Shown here one piece after another: positions 9,959-22,186 of a stretch of 64,000 nucleotides of DNA. Position numbers and translations under genes: made by a program. Below the pieces are notes generated by a model. That model was not told the origin of the DNA, did not search any database, and saw only the letters and a list, made by a program, of their open reading frames with translations. The stretch's first letter is position 1; the number at the start of each line of letters is the position of its first letter. Source of the DNA: Pseudeuparius sepicola (Eukaryota; Arthropoda; Insecta; Coleoptera; Anthribidae); the NCBI GenBank assembly GCA_963920635.1, contig OY987298.1, positions 57,143,949 through 57,207,948 of the forward strand. The letters are read 5' to 3'.

Positions 9959-12890
9959 TTGTCGATAAAACTTACTTATATTTATATACCCGAATTAGAC
10001 GCTAAATTTTTAATCGATTCTGGAAGCACACGTTCTTTTTTAAGCCCAAAATTAGCCTTTAAATATTTCCCAAATTATGTCAAAAGTGAACTTTTCTTAG
10101 TACAAACAGCGCACGCGACATCTTTCCATGACAAAATTGCTATTTTGCCACTATTTCCAATTTTCAATACAGAAGGTATACATAAATACTACATATTTGA
10201 TTTTTCAGAAAAATTTGATGGACTTATAGGTTTAGATTTAATACTTCAATTAGGCGCAGATATTTGTTATAGTTAGTTAGCCCAAATTCAATTATACCAA
10301 TTTATAGGCAAAACGAAAATGATTTAGAACCACAAAATTCGACACAATTTGAAACAATAACTGAAATAATTCCTCCGAGAATGGTACAAAAAATTAAAAT
10401 ACCTGTTAGTTTACGTAACGGCACAGGAATCTTAAATTACACAAAACTAGGAAAAGCTGAAATTCCCGAATGTTTAGTTAATGTTGAAACTAATTTTGCT
10501 CTTACCACTATTTTAAACCCAACGGAAAACCCCATTAAAATCGATATTTTTGAACCATTTTCTATAGAATCAGTAAACCCAAGTGAACTGAATTTTTTCG
10601 AAAATGTTGAAGGACATGCCCTAGATAAATCTATCGATAATCGATTAAAAGCTAATCTCAGAAATTTAAGACTATAACATTGTAACAGCGAAGAACGCGA
10701 ACAAATCAGAAAGCTTTGCTTAGAATTCGGAGATATCTTTCATTGTGAAGATATTCCCTTGAGTTTTACCAATCAGGTCAAACACGAAATTAAATTAACT
10801 AATGGGTCCCCAATTTTCACTAAAAGCTACAGATATCCAGAAGTTCACCGACAAGAGGTAAAAGATAAAATTTCAAAATTACTATCCCAAAATATAATTC
10901 AAAATTCCAATTCACCTTGGTCATCCCCAATATGGGTTGTCCCAAAAAAATGGACGCCTCTGGTAAACAAAAATGGCGCATGGTAATTGACTACAGAAAA
11001 CTCAACGAACGAACAATAGATGACAAATACCCACTACCGAACATAACTGACATTCTAGACAAATTAGGACGCAGTCAGTATTTCACTACATTAGACCTCG
11101 CGAACGGATTCCACCAAATTGAAATGCAACCAACCGATATCCCAAAAACAGCTTTCAGCACAGACACAGGGCATTACGAATTTTTGAGAATGCCCTTCGG
11201 CCTTAAGAACGCGCCAGCAACTTTTCAGCGAGTTATAAATAATATTTTACGTGGACTACAAAACGAAACCTGCTTTGTTTATTTGGACGATATCATTATA
11301 TTTAGCACATCCTTTCAGGAACATATTCAACGACTAAAAGATATTTTTGTAAGACTTCGTAATTCTAAATTAAAAATACAGCTCGATAAGTCAGAATTTC
11401 TCCGATAGGAAGTACAGTATCTCGGACACATAGTAACACCTGATGGAATTAAACCCGATCCTAGTAAAATCTCCGCAGTTAAGAATTTCCCGGTACCTAC
11501 CACTTCTAAAGAAATTAAATCTTATCTAGGCTTATTAGGTTACTACCGTCGCTTCGTGAAGGATTTTGCAAAGATAACAAAACCTCTAACACAATGTCTT
11601 AAAAAAGACGCTAAAATCCAACATACTAAAGAATTTTTAAACGCCTTTGAACATAGCAAAAATTTATTAATTAATTATCCGATTTTAATTTATCCCGATT
11701 ATTTCAAGCCATTTATATTAACCACGGATGCAAGTAACTTTGCTTTAGGAGCAGTTCTTTCACAGGGCCAAGTACCTAACGACAAACCCGTAGCATTCGC
11801 TTCGCGCACCCTAAATGAATCGGAAATAAAATATTCGACTATTGAGAAAGAACTACTAGCAATCGTTTATGCCTGCAAGTACTTTCGGCCATATTTGTTT
11901 GGACGAAAATTTTATATTTACACGGATCATAGACCACTTGTTTGGTTATTTAACTTAAAAGATCCAAATTCAAAATTAGTCAGATGGAGATTACGTTTAG
12001 AAGAGTTTGATTATCAAATTATTTATAAAAAAGGTTGTCAAAATAAAAATGCGGACGCACTATCGCGAATTCAACTTAACATATACGAAAATCAATCTAC
12101 TGTAAATAATCCCGGTGAAGTAGATAAAGACATTTTAGATTACCTTCAAAATTTATGCGAAAACACTGAAACTTTCGAAGAGCCAACAACGAGCGAACAG
12201 GAACCCAAAATTAAAATATTGTCGGATATACAAATTAAACCCCTACATGACACAATTACTGACACGGTACATACTTCGAACTCGGACACTAGAAATGACG
12301 GAATCAGCGTTCTTGACGAAATTATAAACAATAAATCCCATCAATATTTAATAAAAAGAAATCTACACGACCAAATAAAAGTAACCTTTGAAATCCTCGA
12401 CAAAAACGTCATTAACCATTGCCAAATTCCCAAAAACCCAGAAATAATAAATAAATTCATAAAAGAATATATTTCAGGTGACAAAAACTCGTATTTATAT
12501 TTTTTCGAAGAAGATCTATTTCCCCTTTTCAATAAAGTTTACATGAATAATTTTAAAGATTTAAAATTATTTCGTTGTACTAAACTAGTAAATAACATTA
12601 CAAATGAAGAAGACAGAAAAATGTTTATTATGCATCAACATGAAAATAAAACTAATCACAGAGGCATTTCTGAGACATATGAAAGATTAAAACAAAATTA
12701 TTATTGGCCAAAAATGAAAGACGATGTTACCCAATTTATCAATGATTGTGTAAAGTGCCAGACCCAAAAATATAGTCGACAAAAATCATACATCCCTTTA
12801 GTTAGAACTAGAAACTTTAGATATTTCTATCCAGACAAGGATGCAAATGGTTTTAACGCAAATTTTAATGATGTATCAGAACATTTATGA
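9959..12890 (+). pseudogene. pol: Pol relic: protease, reverse transcriptase, RNase H, integrase zinc finger
   Basis: Protease shows the retroviral-type active site FLIDSGSTRSF near 10010-10045. RT carries DYRKLNERT (about 10990), [28 protein letters not shown] and the catalytic box YLDDIII (about 11280-11300). The connection region has YLGHIVT and GLLGYYRRF. RNase H starts at TTDASNFALGAVLSQ (about 11715) and ends near NKNADALSR (12060). The integrase zinc finger is HQHENKTNHRG...CVKCQTQK (12635-12770). Lesions: a frameshift after the protease near 10275, in-frame stops at 10675-10677 and 11406-11408, and a frameshift in a 7-A run at about 10947-10953. The integrase DDE core is absent; after about 12790 the frame turns into env-side sequence. 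Confidence 0.85.
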
Positions 12891-13835
12891 TATTTTAGAC
12901 AAAATTGAAGTCGCTGTATCTTCTTTACAAAATGAAAAATTACCGTTTGACCCGGTTATGGAAAATATTTTAAACTTTGAAGAAATATTGGAAATAAAAT
13001 GCTATTCTAAATTTGAAGAAATAATTTTTATTATAGAAATACCGTTAGTTGAAAATGAGTCTTACAATCTTTTTCACATGTTTCCACTACCAACCCCTAA
13101 CCAAAATTTCTACAAGGTAATATTTCCCAGTTCAAATTATTTAATGTACAATCAAAAAAGATATGGATTTTCGGACAAACCCTGTAAGAAAATTATATGT
13201 AAAAATAAAAATATATAAAATAAATAAAATTATATGTTAACGATGACTTACCCTGTGAGATCGGATTATTAAAATATAAACATAAGAATAATTGTAACCA
13301 AATCGCCATCAATATATCTGAGATTCAAGTACAAAAAATTGACGAAAGTAAATAGATAGTCATTATTCCCAGTGAGACCTTAGCTGTCAAAAATTATTAC
13401 AATACTAAAGAAACTGTTCTGCTTAGCGGAACCTACTTAATAGAACTGGAATTCCCTTGTTCCCTAAAAATCAACGAGACAATTATTAAATCTTATAAAA
13501 ATGTACAAACAATGTTTAAAAAAATACCATTACCAAAAATGCAAATCAATGTATCAGATAATTATATTTTACAGAATATGTCTCCAGTAAATTTAAATGT
13601 AATTCATACTGACAGACTAAATAACTTGTTGAATGAAATCAATACACAAAAGTTAGAATATTCTAAGTTACTTAATTATCCAGTTTATTATAACAAAATA
13701 AGTTTATGGACAATATTATTGTATGTGTTAATCATAATTGCAGTTTTATATTTTATATGCAAGTATCTAAGACCTAGTTTTTCAAAATTATCTATTTCCA
13801 AAAATAAAAATAATACAAAAGAAATTATTGTCTAG
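12841..13835 (+). pseudogene. env: Errantivirus envelope (F-like) relic, N-terminally deleted
   Basis: Three pieces of one env gene are visible: an ectodomain piece at 12841-13218 with the IPLVENESYNLFHMFPLP-type motif found in errantivirus/baculovirus F-like envelopes, a middle piece in another frame at about 13220-13510 with cysteines and one stop near 13355, and a C-terminal piece at 13512-13835. The last holds a hydrophobic segment (LWTILLYVLIIIAVLYFIC, about 13707-13765) that would be the membrane anchor, followed by a short basic tail. The signal peptide, fusion peptide and cleavage site are missing because of the pol-env deletion. It is non-functional as it stands. Confidence 0.75.
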
Positions 13836-13868
13836 GTCATAGAAACTTATAAAGTTTATATGTCCCTC

Positions 13869-14610
13869 TAAGGGTGGAGGAGTAACATCCCTGTATTTGT
13901 ACATGTAGCTAAAGATAACATTACGCTGAGTCTGCTTCTCTGAATTTATAAATATGACCCATGCAATTTCAACAGACACTTCTTGTTCGCTGCTCGTCAT
14001 TAAACATTGTTTTTAAAAACGGTTTCTTTCATTGACAGCCCTTAACTTGTGGCTAGGCTATTGTTTCTGTTGTCATGACATTTTGACCTGAAATTTATTA
14101 ATCTGTCATTTCACTTTGACGCGACGTGAGAAAGGAGGAAGATTTATTCTCCGGAAGCTCGGGAAACAAATCGGTTGAAGTTATTTTTTGAGTTACACGT
14201 TTATAGTTTCGTTCATTTACTGTTAAGAACTTATGAATTTTCTAGACAACTTGAAAAACTTGTCTTTTATCAGTTTGGTGGCGGAAAACCCAATTAAAAA
14301 ATTAAATGGATCTGTTCGCCTCACAAATAAATTTTAGATTTTCACTCTTCATAATTCATAATCTTGTACTGTTTGTACAACTAGTTATTCACGTAACAAA
14401 ACTGCAAAGTTATATTTTACTAGATGAGTAGCCAGTTGGCAGAACGAGCCGTAGGTGAGCACTGCTAGTCTACGATTCGAGCGAGAGACTCTTTCCGTGT
14501 GTGTGTGGTACAGCTTTTCCGGCTACCAACAACAAAATAAATAGAAAAATTATGATTTTATTTTCTCGCATAATTTATACCAAAGTTGGTAACTGTAACA
14601 AATAAATTTT
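13869..14610 (+). mobile_element. Polypurine tract and putative 3' LTR of the Gypsy element
   Basis: A purine run AAGGGTGGAGGAG at about 13869-13882 follows the env stop. It is the expected site of plus-strand priming. The sequence after it begins AGTAACATCC, in keeping with the AGTTA-like start of errantivirus LTRs. The LTR would end somewhere near 14600, after the AATAAA-like signals at 14535 and 14605. With no 5' LTR to compare, the right boundary is uncertain. Confidence 0.45.
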
Positions 14611-14740
14611 GAGATTTGAGTCCACGATCTCACGGACGGAAGTCAAAGAGGCAAAAATTTATCTTACCGGTTCCCTTTGGCCTTCTCCAGTCTAGTCTTA
14701 TAAAACAAAATTTTGGATTAATATCCGAAGTTGGGGAATC

Positions 14741-14937
14741 AGTTGGACGTAGTTTATACTGATTTTTCGAAGGCCTTCGACCAGCTGGATCGTCGGATTC
14801 TCTTGTCAAAGCTTGGAGATTTTGGACTTGATGACCGGTTGGTTCAATTAGTCAAATCCTATCTAACGGATAGACGTCAATATGTTGTTGTTAACGGTTT
14901 TAAGTAGAATGTCTATGCAGCAATATCGGGGTACCAT
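14741..14937 (+). pseudogene. Jockey-like non-LTR RT fragment, left part
   Basis: Reads QLDVVYTDFSKAFDQLDRRI, then KLGDFGLDDRLVQLVKSYL and a DRRQYVVVNG segment: the finger/palm region before the GVPQG box of Jockey-type RTs. A TAG stop sits near 14905. The frame continues across the 857-bp insertion into the right part at 15795. Upstream RT and endonuclease are missing. Confidence 0.75.
14925..14937. repeat. Left 13-bp target-site duplication
   Basis: ATCGGGGTACCAT here is repeated exactly at 15795-15807, flanking the minus-strand non-LTR insertion. Confidence 0.9.
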
Positions 14938-15794
14938 CCTATCCTATCCTATCCTATCCAGTGCAGGGGGTGGCCGCCTTAAATCGGCCCGGCACGTAGG
15001 CCACAGTGGGCCCGTTGTGCCCCCACGGCCAGCGTCACACGGCGGCCAGCAAGCCGGCCCTCTTAATGAAGGCCCGCAGCTCACCCACCCCGACACCATA
15101 CGCATCCTCTGCGCTCAGCTTGGCTGAGCCAAAAGACTCGAATCTCATCCTGCCAAGTGCAGTAACCAAGTGGTGCGGTGTCTCCTCATCCTCCAGACAC
15201 CATCTGCACTCCGACTCCCCTCCCACCCCTATAAGGTGCAGGTGGCGAGCCAGGCAGCAGTGCCCAGTGAGGACCCTCACCACTCCCGTCAACTCTGTCC
15301 TAGGCAGACACAGCAGCTCTCTAGACAGGACGGACGACGGCCCACGAATCATGAGCCTGGTCTGCCTCATCCCCGGAGCCCTCCTCGACGAACCTGCCAT
15401 GCAGCCATTCGTCCAGGGCTCCAATTGCTACCCGTGGTGCAATCCCCAATATTGGTTCAGGCCCCACCGGTCTTCTCATGGATCCCTCTCTAGCCAGTAG
15501 GTCCGCAGTCTCATTCCCCGCTATGCCCGCGTGACCGGGCATCCACGATAGAACGACCCTGTTCCCTTCGGCTACCAACTTGAGCAAACTCGTTCTACAG
15601 TCCTCCAACAATGGGGACCAAGTACGGTTAGCTCTCAGCGCCTGTAACGCCGCTTTGCTATCAGAGCAGAAGGTCAGCCTACGGTCCCTGATTCTGAGCC
15701 TGAGCGATTCCTCTGCTCCCATCATAATGGCGAACACCTCCGCTTAAAGCACGGTGGTGTGCTTTCCGAGGGCGGTGGTCAGCCTCCTGGCCAG
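14938..15794 (-). mobile_element. 5'-truncated non-LTR retrotransposon with RNase H (I/R1-like group)
   Basis: On the minus strand (15794 to 14938) the 3' part of an ORF2 is readable. The RNase H domain has FCSDSKAALQAL (about 15670) and WMPGHAGIAGNETADLLARE (about 15545-15490), giving the conserved D, H, N and D. A C-terminal cysteine-histidine motif CRWC-x8-HH lies near 15190. A stop lies near 15747 and a frameshift near 15350. Instead of poly(A) the 3' end carries a pentanucleotide tail (GGATA)n, seen as (ATCCT)n at 14936-14959 on the plus strand. The exact 13-bp duplication on both sides proves insertion into the Jockey-like RT. RT and endonuclease domains were lost by 5' truncation. Clade assignment within the RNase H-bearing groups is inferred. 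Confidence 0.85.
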
Positions 15795-15910
15795 ATCGGG
15801 GTACCATAGAGGTCCGTGTTTGGTCCTCTCTTATTTAATATTCTTATTAATGATATTGATGATGGTATCACAGTTGTGTATTTGCTCTACGCTGATGAAT
15901 ATATATTGAG
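15795..15910 (+). pseudogene. Jockey-like non-LTR RT fragment, right part
   Basis: Continues the frame of 14741-14937 through SGVP-stop-RSVFGPLLFNILINDIDDG to a degraded active-site box LYADE near 15888. The first bases (15795-15807) are the right copy of the 13-bp target duplication. The match stops near 15910. Confidence 0.75.
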
Positions 15911-18900
15911 TGAATATTTTCCTCGACGCTCAAGCTGGCCACGCTGACCATCAGCAATAAGTGCCGCTAATTAGGGGTTTTAATATATATATTGTTGACT
16001 TTAGAATTTTATAAATTTCAGAATGGTATATTAGGCTATTTTTTTCACCGCCTGTTAATTTGTTTACATCATAACTGAACTAACAGATACTTACCTACTT
16101 CAACAGCAGAGGTCTTAAATCTTTCATAATAGAAAGCTCCCGGGTTTCTAACATCTTATACGCCTAGAAGCTTCCCATATTACCCTGTAAAAATATATCG
16201 GAAAAGACGGGTTTCCTTCCACCCCACATTTTAAAATTCAAAGATGGAAAAAACGGAGGAAGTTGGAGAAATGCAATGGATTATCCGCGGTTCGATTCGA
16301 ATGGTTGTCAAATAGCTCCGACAGGCTTATTCGTGTATTCTCCCTTTATTACCTCGATATAGGTGCAATAAATTTGATCTTGAAAGTTTTATTTTTTCTG
16401 CCCAATTGAACAAGGAACAAGGAAGACATATATCATTATTTGAAAACTAAATTTATCGGCCGCAGAGCCTCTGAAAAGAATTTTTTGGTGGTTTGGAAGT
16501 CAATAAATTTAAATGAATCGGGAAGCCTCTATAAAGAATATGGCACTATGTGAGTTTAAAACCTCTTTTTATTCGGATGACCCTGAGATTAAGCAATAGT
16601 TATATATACCAAGATTCACCTTTAAGTTGACAAACTTCGGTCGATATAGCTTAGAACTTTTGCAAAAGAGATATTTAAACAAAATTTTTATGTCTACATC
16701 ATCATGTTAGTGTCACACTTGGTTGGAAAATGAACCGTTATCCTACAAACAAATGGCACATCTTAATCTCAATATGCACATTAATACCTATTTGTAGTAT
16801 TTTGAATCATCATTATTGCTATTGGCTATAATCTTTAAAAGCTTTTCTGATATTGGCAATGTCGCCCTGATGATTAATGATTAATGAAATAATTCTACAG
16901 AAAACCGAGTATAAATAGGTATTATACTTGCTACATATTTTGAGAAACAGTAGTTAATTGCACGCATAATATATCGACAATATATAATCTTAATTCAGAA
17001 ATACCTAGTACCTAATATCACACTCAAACTAAGTATAGATTTTCGGATCCATTGTTCTTAGCCAATACAAATATACTTGAAAACAGCTAAATAATAAATC
17101 TTTTTTTGCTGTCACTAGATATGTGACTGAGGAACACAAATACCACTGCCCTATTACTTTACCCAATCGTGTGTAGTCGCTGAATTTTTCTTTCTGTAGA
17201 GATCAGGGGGAGCCACTACATCACTAGAGGACCTGTATGGCACGAAAATTGTCAGCTTATTCATTTAATACAAGTTAGAGGACTCTCGGATATATCTCTT
17301 TTATTGTGGTGAGAGAAACTAAACCAGACGCGTAGGTAGGGAAGTGCAGTTGCATATATTTATGAAAACGAAGGTATAATCAATAATTAGATTAATATTT
17401 TGTTTCATTCGTTATTAAAGTTTGAACGAAAAAGTTATGGAACATTAGTTATTTAATTTGCCCAAAAATGGATTTTAAGAAAAACTTTACGAATTTTTCT
17501 TACATTTCCAAGATTTAAGACATCAAAAAGTCTTTTATATAGGTGTACTCTATGTGTGTGTAACCCCATAAATATTATGAGGTCCAGTTTGCGCGAAACT
17601 AAAATTAGGTATTTTGGGAATTTTGGAAGTATTACTGATGACGTCATCAACTATATTTTTCCTAGAAACATACCTGAATATTTCCATATTAGCAAAGCCC
17701 GTATTTTTCTGAACACCTTTTATTAAAGGAACTTTTCTCTGTTTTCGTTTAAAATCTACAAACAATGACTGCTTGAGTTGATTTATATATATTTGCAGCT
17801 GTCACTTGAAGCACCGAATAACGTGTAATTCAGACAATTCCTTAGTGACAAGTAACAAAAGGAGACTCGCTGTTAGACGAAATATATTCTAACGAGATAA
17901 AAATTGTGCATTTTATTTGATTTTACGTTAATCTACATTGCAAAAAGATTGTATTAGAACCCAGTTTATGTTTTGAAAATGAAATTGAAATGGAGAGTCG
18001 CTTATTTTTGACACATGTCCTTGCGAAGTTGGGAAGTTATTTATTATGTGCTTGACGTTACCAAAGATATATGGTTGTATATATCTTTGACGTTACCAAG
18101 CGTATTTAGTTGTATTAAATTTAAGTAAACACAGTCATTTCTAATGTCATCATATGCAGAAAAAGTTGTTATGCTGTTGGTTTATGGTGAATCCCAGGAA
18201 AATTCAAGAAGAGTTGTGTTGACAAAGATACTCCGATCGATATTATGCTTCTGACAACAAAATTTTTTGTCTCATTGTAATGATTTTGTTTGAAGTATAA
18301 CGTATGTAACGAAGGTTTTGTGACAAATGTTGCCAGTTGCCACAACCCAATCAATTAATGTGCTTAGAATTAAAGATCATGGGCAGCTATTTCTTCTTCT
18401 AGAATCTTATTATTAAAAAATGATTTTAACAGTAATTGTTCTTTTACATAATTTAATAATTAAAGTTAAAAATTTGAATAAATTGTAATATTTTAAGTTT
18501 GGCCTCAAACTTTTGTTACAATATTACATTAATTTGAGCCGTTGATAGGTTATTTTATTTTTTAATGTTTCAATTCAGATATTATCATCTTTGACACAAT
18601 AGGTAAACAAAAAATATTTAATATTTTCAGTTTTGACCGAGCCTCGGATTACTTGATTTCTTTTATAGTTATTTCAGAACATATTATTTACTTGTAGGTT
18701 TTAAACGAAAGCAGAAAATTGTTTTTAATAAAAGTTATTCAAAAAGACCGGCTTTGCAACCTAGGTATAGACAGCCATGCATTTGTTACTACATTTGGCG
18801 CTTATTTTACATTTTTTTACAAAGTTAGATAGTGTTAAAAGCAAAGTGACTTCGTAAACATATGTTAATTACTGCATATTATACATTATTTGTTTTTCGT

Positions 18901-19055
18901 ACTTTCTCTGCTTTTAAAATTCGTTGCATTTTCATAACTAATTCTTCAAATTTGGTTTGTTTTTGTTTATTATTGTCAGGATGTGAAACAGTCTCAATAT
19001 GGGCGATATAGCACCGACTGATATGGCTAGGCCTGAAGCAATGACCGACAATCGT
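15911..19055. other. Non-coding stretch
   Basis: AT-rich sequence with no domain-bearing frame on either strand and no terminal repeats that I can pair. No tandem array is present. Confidence 0.4.
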
Positions 19056-19059
19056 CGAT

Positions 19060-19225
19060 ATTGCAATGATTTTGCTGAACTGATTTGAAAATCAAAATTG
19101 ATTTATCGTAATTTGGCACGTTGGAGACAAACTGGAGAGTGTGAGGAAAGACGAGGTCAAGACAGAAGGCGCTCAACTTCGACAACTACGGCTTAGGATA
19201 ATCGATTTATATAGTCTTGGAAACA
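19060..19225 (+). pseudogene. Tc1-like transposase N-terminal fragment
   Basis: A segment reading LARWRQTGECEERRGQDRRR, then a Ser/Thr-rich run and DNRFI after a stop, matches the linker between the two helix-turn-helix motifs of Tc1-family transposases (arginine-rich GRPR-like hook followed by 'QDRFI'). The first HTH upstream is only weakly visible and the DDE catalytic domain is absent. A trinucleotide-type repeat follows. Confidence 0.45.
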
Positions 19226-19236
19226 CTCAGGAATAT

Positions 19237-19285
19237 TAATGATGGTGATAGTGATGGTGATGATGGTGCTGATGATGATGAATAA
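19237..19285 (+). repeat. Imperfect GAT/GGT microsatellite
   Basis: An impure run of GATGGT, GATGAT and GTGATG units. It directly follows the Tc1-like fragment. Confidence 0.8.
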
Positions 19286-19499
19286 TTATGGCATTTTGCT
19301 ACTTTAAAGCAAGTGTTTCTAGTTCTTGTTGTATAGTTATGTTCTGTTTTCAGATGAGTTTCCCCTTGTATGTGAAAAATGCAAGCTTATATAAGAAAAG
19401 GTGACGATAATCGAACAAATCACCCTCTGAAAAGAGGAATTCACTAGGGTAAGTTCAATCTTTACTATAGATAATATTTATTAACCATTTTTGATATTT

Positions 19500-20183
19500 A
19501 CCATTTTCAAATTAGTGTCGTTTACAGCTCCCCAGATCAGGATACCATACGCTAAATGAGATTGAATTAACCCATAGTACAATACTTTTACGCTTCGAAT
19601 ATCTAAAAAAGGTATTTAAATCTCTACAGTAGTGTTCTAATTTTATTTGTAGGTCCCATCGTTAGGTGCCGATCCACGAAAATTCCCAAGTACTTGATCG
19701 AGGCTGATTCCTGAAGCATATCGCAGTTAAATGGTAAGTATGTTGTTTTTTTCACAGATTATAGTCAACTTATTCCATTTTAACCATTTTTTTTATTTTA
19801 ACAATATCTTCAAATCTGAATGAATGAATTCTAGGTGTAAGGGATTGTCGTGTCGCCTGTCGATTCGTCCTGCTGAATTTACGGCGAAAAGACTTTATAT
19901 TATGAATAAAAGCACTCCCAGAACCGTTCCCTGTGGTAGACGACAGGAAACTGCCCAGTTCGCATCTATCTATTTCTACTAATTGGCGATTAGATAAATA
20001 GCTCTTTAACAGCTTATGAACACTTCCATAAAAATATAACTTATCTAACAATAAACTATTGGAGACAGTAACGAAAGCTAAATATATAGAGAGGTCTAAA
20101 AAGATGCTTAAACACGGTGTGTTATTGTATAATGTATTATATAAGTTATTAGCGTATCTATATCGCCTTCGGTAGACTATCAC
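19500..20183 (-). pseudogene. Decayed Jockey/CR1-like non-LTR RT
   Basis: On the minus strand, from high to low coordinates: the palm/finger region FLDLS...VNSLLLDKLYFYG and KLLKSYLSNRQ (about 20100-19975), then after a frameshift the LPQGTVLGVLLFII box (about 19940-19900), then KYLGIFVDRHLTM near 19690-19660 and QSHLAYGILIWGAVN near 19570-19520. These are the successive conserved blocks of Jockey/CR1-type RTs in the right order. The region with the catalytic FADD box is damaged. Multiple frameshifts; non-functional. Confidence 0.7.
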
Positions 20184-20639
20184 TCTTTAAAGCCAAATTG
20201 ATTCGAACTATTAAATGGGAGTTTATTTAAAAAGTTTGTTTTTACATAATTTTAGAGAAATTTTAATCAATGGCAATGGCCGGTATCCAGTTTTGATGCT
20301 GAGATTATCAAATTTGTAATGATGATCCAATGGGGTCAAGTTTTGTTCACGGGTGAGAGCAGTTTTAAATTCGATTGATGGTAGAACAAGATTGTATCGA
20401 TGTCCCGGAGAACAAAATGAACAATTTTAAATTTTACTCCTATACAGGCTCAATTCTAGTGTGGGGCCATGATTGGGTGGTATATCTTTAGGAGCACGCA
20501 TAGAGTTGGTGGCAGTGGAACGCGACCATATCGTAACTTTCGCCTCACATGTCTTCAGTCATGATGTAAAAAATTTAACCACACAATAGGGGACGCCTAC
20601 TAAAAAAGAAAATGCGAATTTTTCTTTAAGAAGTCTAAA

Positions 20640-21170
20640 ACTTGGGCAAGTCTTCCCTACTCCCCAGTAACTCGGAGGTCCATAGGCTGCGACGCGCTGC
20701 GTTGCCACTACTTGTGCTGCGCCAGTTCCAACAGCCCACTAGCTGCGTAGACAGCTGATCGGGTGAACGCCCCCTCCACGGCAGGCCGGGCCGCCACCGC
20801 CTGTGTCAAAAATAAAATGTAAATCTTATAACCTACCTATTTGAATCATTTGACCGTATTTAAATTTCCCGCACTCCATCATTGCTGCTCGAGTGCTCGC
20901 GAATCTGGGAGCCGAAAGTATTGGCCTATGGCTAAGGTTCAGTCGGGCCTGCGGCCACCCGCACGTCCGCCAGTGTCGAGTGGAAGGCAGAGGGAAGTGC
21001 ACGTGCCTCTGTGCTCTTCCCGTGGATCGACGCTGTGAACCGCTGCTACCGCCGGATTCTTGGATACCATTCTCACCATGCTCGTGCTCCAACATTCTGT
21101 GTACGACAGGCGACAGCACAGGTAGAACCCGCCTGTTGCACGAGAAAATTGCAACAATCTTACGGAAGTA
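20640..21170. other. GC-rich island of unknown nature
   Basis: Base composition shifts to GC-rich here against an AT-rich background, with open frames on both strands (20826-21119 minus, 20893-21171 plus). Neither frame has a recognisable domain. It could be a promoter-type CpG-rich patch or exon-like sequence of a host gene, or part of an unknown repeat. I cannot decide from one copy. Confidence 0.35.
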
Positions 21171-22072
21171 GGTAACCCATCATAAATCACGAACAGAATA
21201 AACTTGTGCCTTTAATCTGTGTGGTCATTTTCTTGTTTTTCACATGAGCTTCCTATTCATGACTTTCTCATTTTTACAAGCTAAGGACAAATTAGATATG
21301 GTAATAATTTGACATAAAAGAACGAATGGAAATCAGAACGTTATATAATGAATGGGGGCAAAAATTGAGTACAAATTAACTAAGTCTACTAACTTATATT
21401 GGACATATTTACAGTCATATACTTATGAGGTTATGTTGTGACAAAAAATAACAATCTATGGGTGTAATATGTATCTATATATGCATAGATATATCTATAT
21501 ATATTCTACATACATTATTCAGTTACTAATATATACTGTAATCATTTTAAGTTTTTTCAACAAAAACTACGTGAAATAAAAACAAAGAAATCTTTACCCC
21601 TCCATATCATGGAAACCGTTCACTTTACCATAATTCTGTACTTATATAACAATTCTTGTTCGGAATTTAATGTATATCATTTGCGTATAAATAAAAACAC
21701 CTTTTTCTTGAAATCGGCAGTGAAGTGCCCCAAAATCGTCATTAAAAGCTCAGAAATCGGCACTGAAGTAGCCCATTATTGTACGATTTTTTCAATAAGT
21801 AGGCCTTGGCGAGATGTAAACATCAAATGTCAGAGCGGAGCCATCGCCCGTCAAAAGTGACCAAATATTCAAAACCCGGCCAATAAATAAAGGCCCATTT
21901 ACTTTTCGTACACATTGCGAAATTGTTACCTACAGCACCGCAATCTTTCAGTATAAATATTCTAGTACGTTTGAATATCAATAGATTTATTATGGAGGCT
22001 GCACAACAAGCAGCAGTGTGGTTTTTTTGTTCGAAGACTCCGTGTCTTGTCATACTTGACCTATAGGTAGAG

Positions 22073-22128
22073 CGATCGTCAAAGTCAAGCAACGCCGCGC
22101 GCAGTTGGTTCATGGACGGGTGATCCCG
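22073..22128 (+). ncRNA. 5S rRNA-like segment inside repeat B copy 1
   Basis: CGATCGTCAAAGTCAAGCAA continues into CGCCGCGCGCAGTTGG and ATGGACGGGTGATCCCG. This lines up with the middle of animal 5S rRNA (loop region, box A-like AAGCARCGNCGNGCG and box C-like GATGGGNGACCG) with a few substitutions and two small indels. The outer parts of 5S are not clearly preserved, so it is not a functional 5S gene. It may be an internal Pol III promoter of a 5S-derived SINE. A chance tRNA box A-like reading (GCGCAGTTGG) exists, but no box B follows. Confidence 0.5.
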
Positions 22129-22186
22129 TATGATTATTTTCTTGCCTAATAAAACCTTTTTTTTATCCTATTAAAAAAAAAAAACA

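Larger units (their letters stand above)
9024..14610 (+). mobile_element. 5'-truncated errantivirus-like Ty3/Gypsy element (gag-pol-env), defective
   Basis: The order gag (9.02-9.94 kb), protease (9.96-10.3), RT (10.4-11.5), RNase H (11.6-12.1), integrase zinc finger (12.6-12.8), env (12.84-13.84) and a purine tract plus putative 3' LTR is that of insect errantiviruses. Missing are the 5' LTR, the N-terminal part of gag, the integrase catalytic core and C-terminus, and the N-terminal part of env. Several stops and frameshifts break the rest, so the copy cannot encode a functional particle. It is an old endogenous copy and is described here only as a relic. Confidence 0.85.

Noticed and set aside
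22090..22115. tRNA-derived SINE promoter (GCGCAGTTGG as box A)
   Set aside because: No box B follows at the right distance, and a longer colinear match to 5S rRNA covers the same bases.
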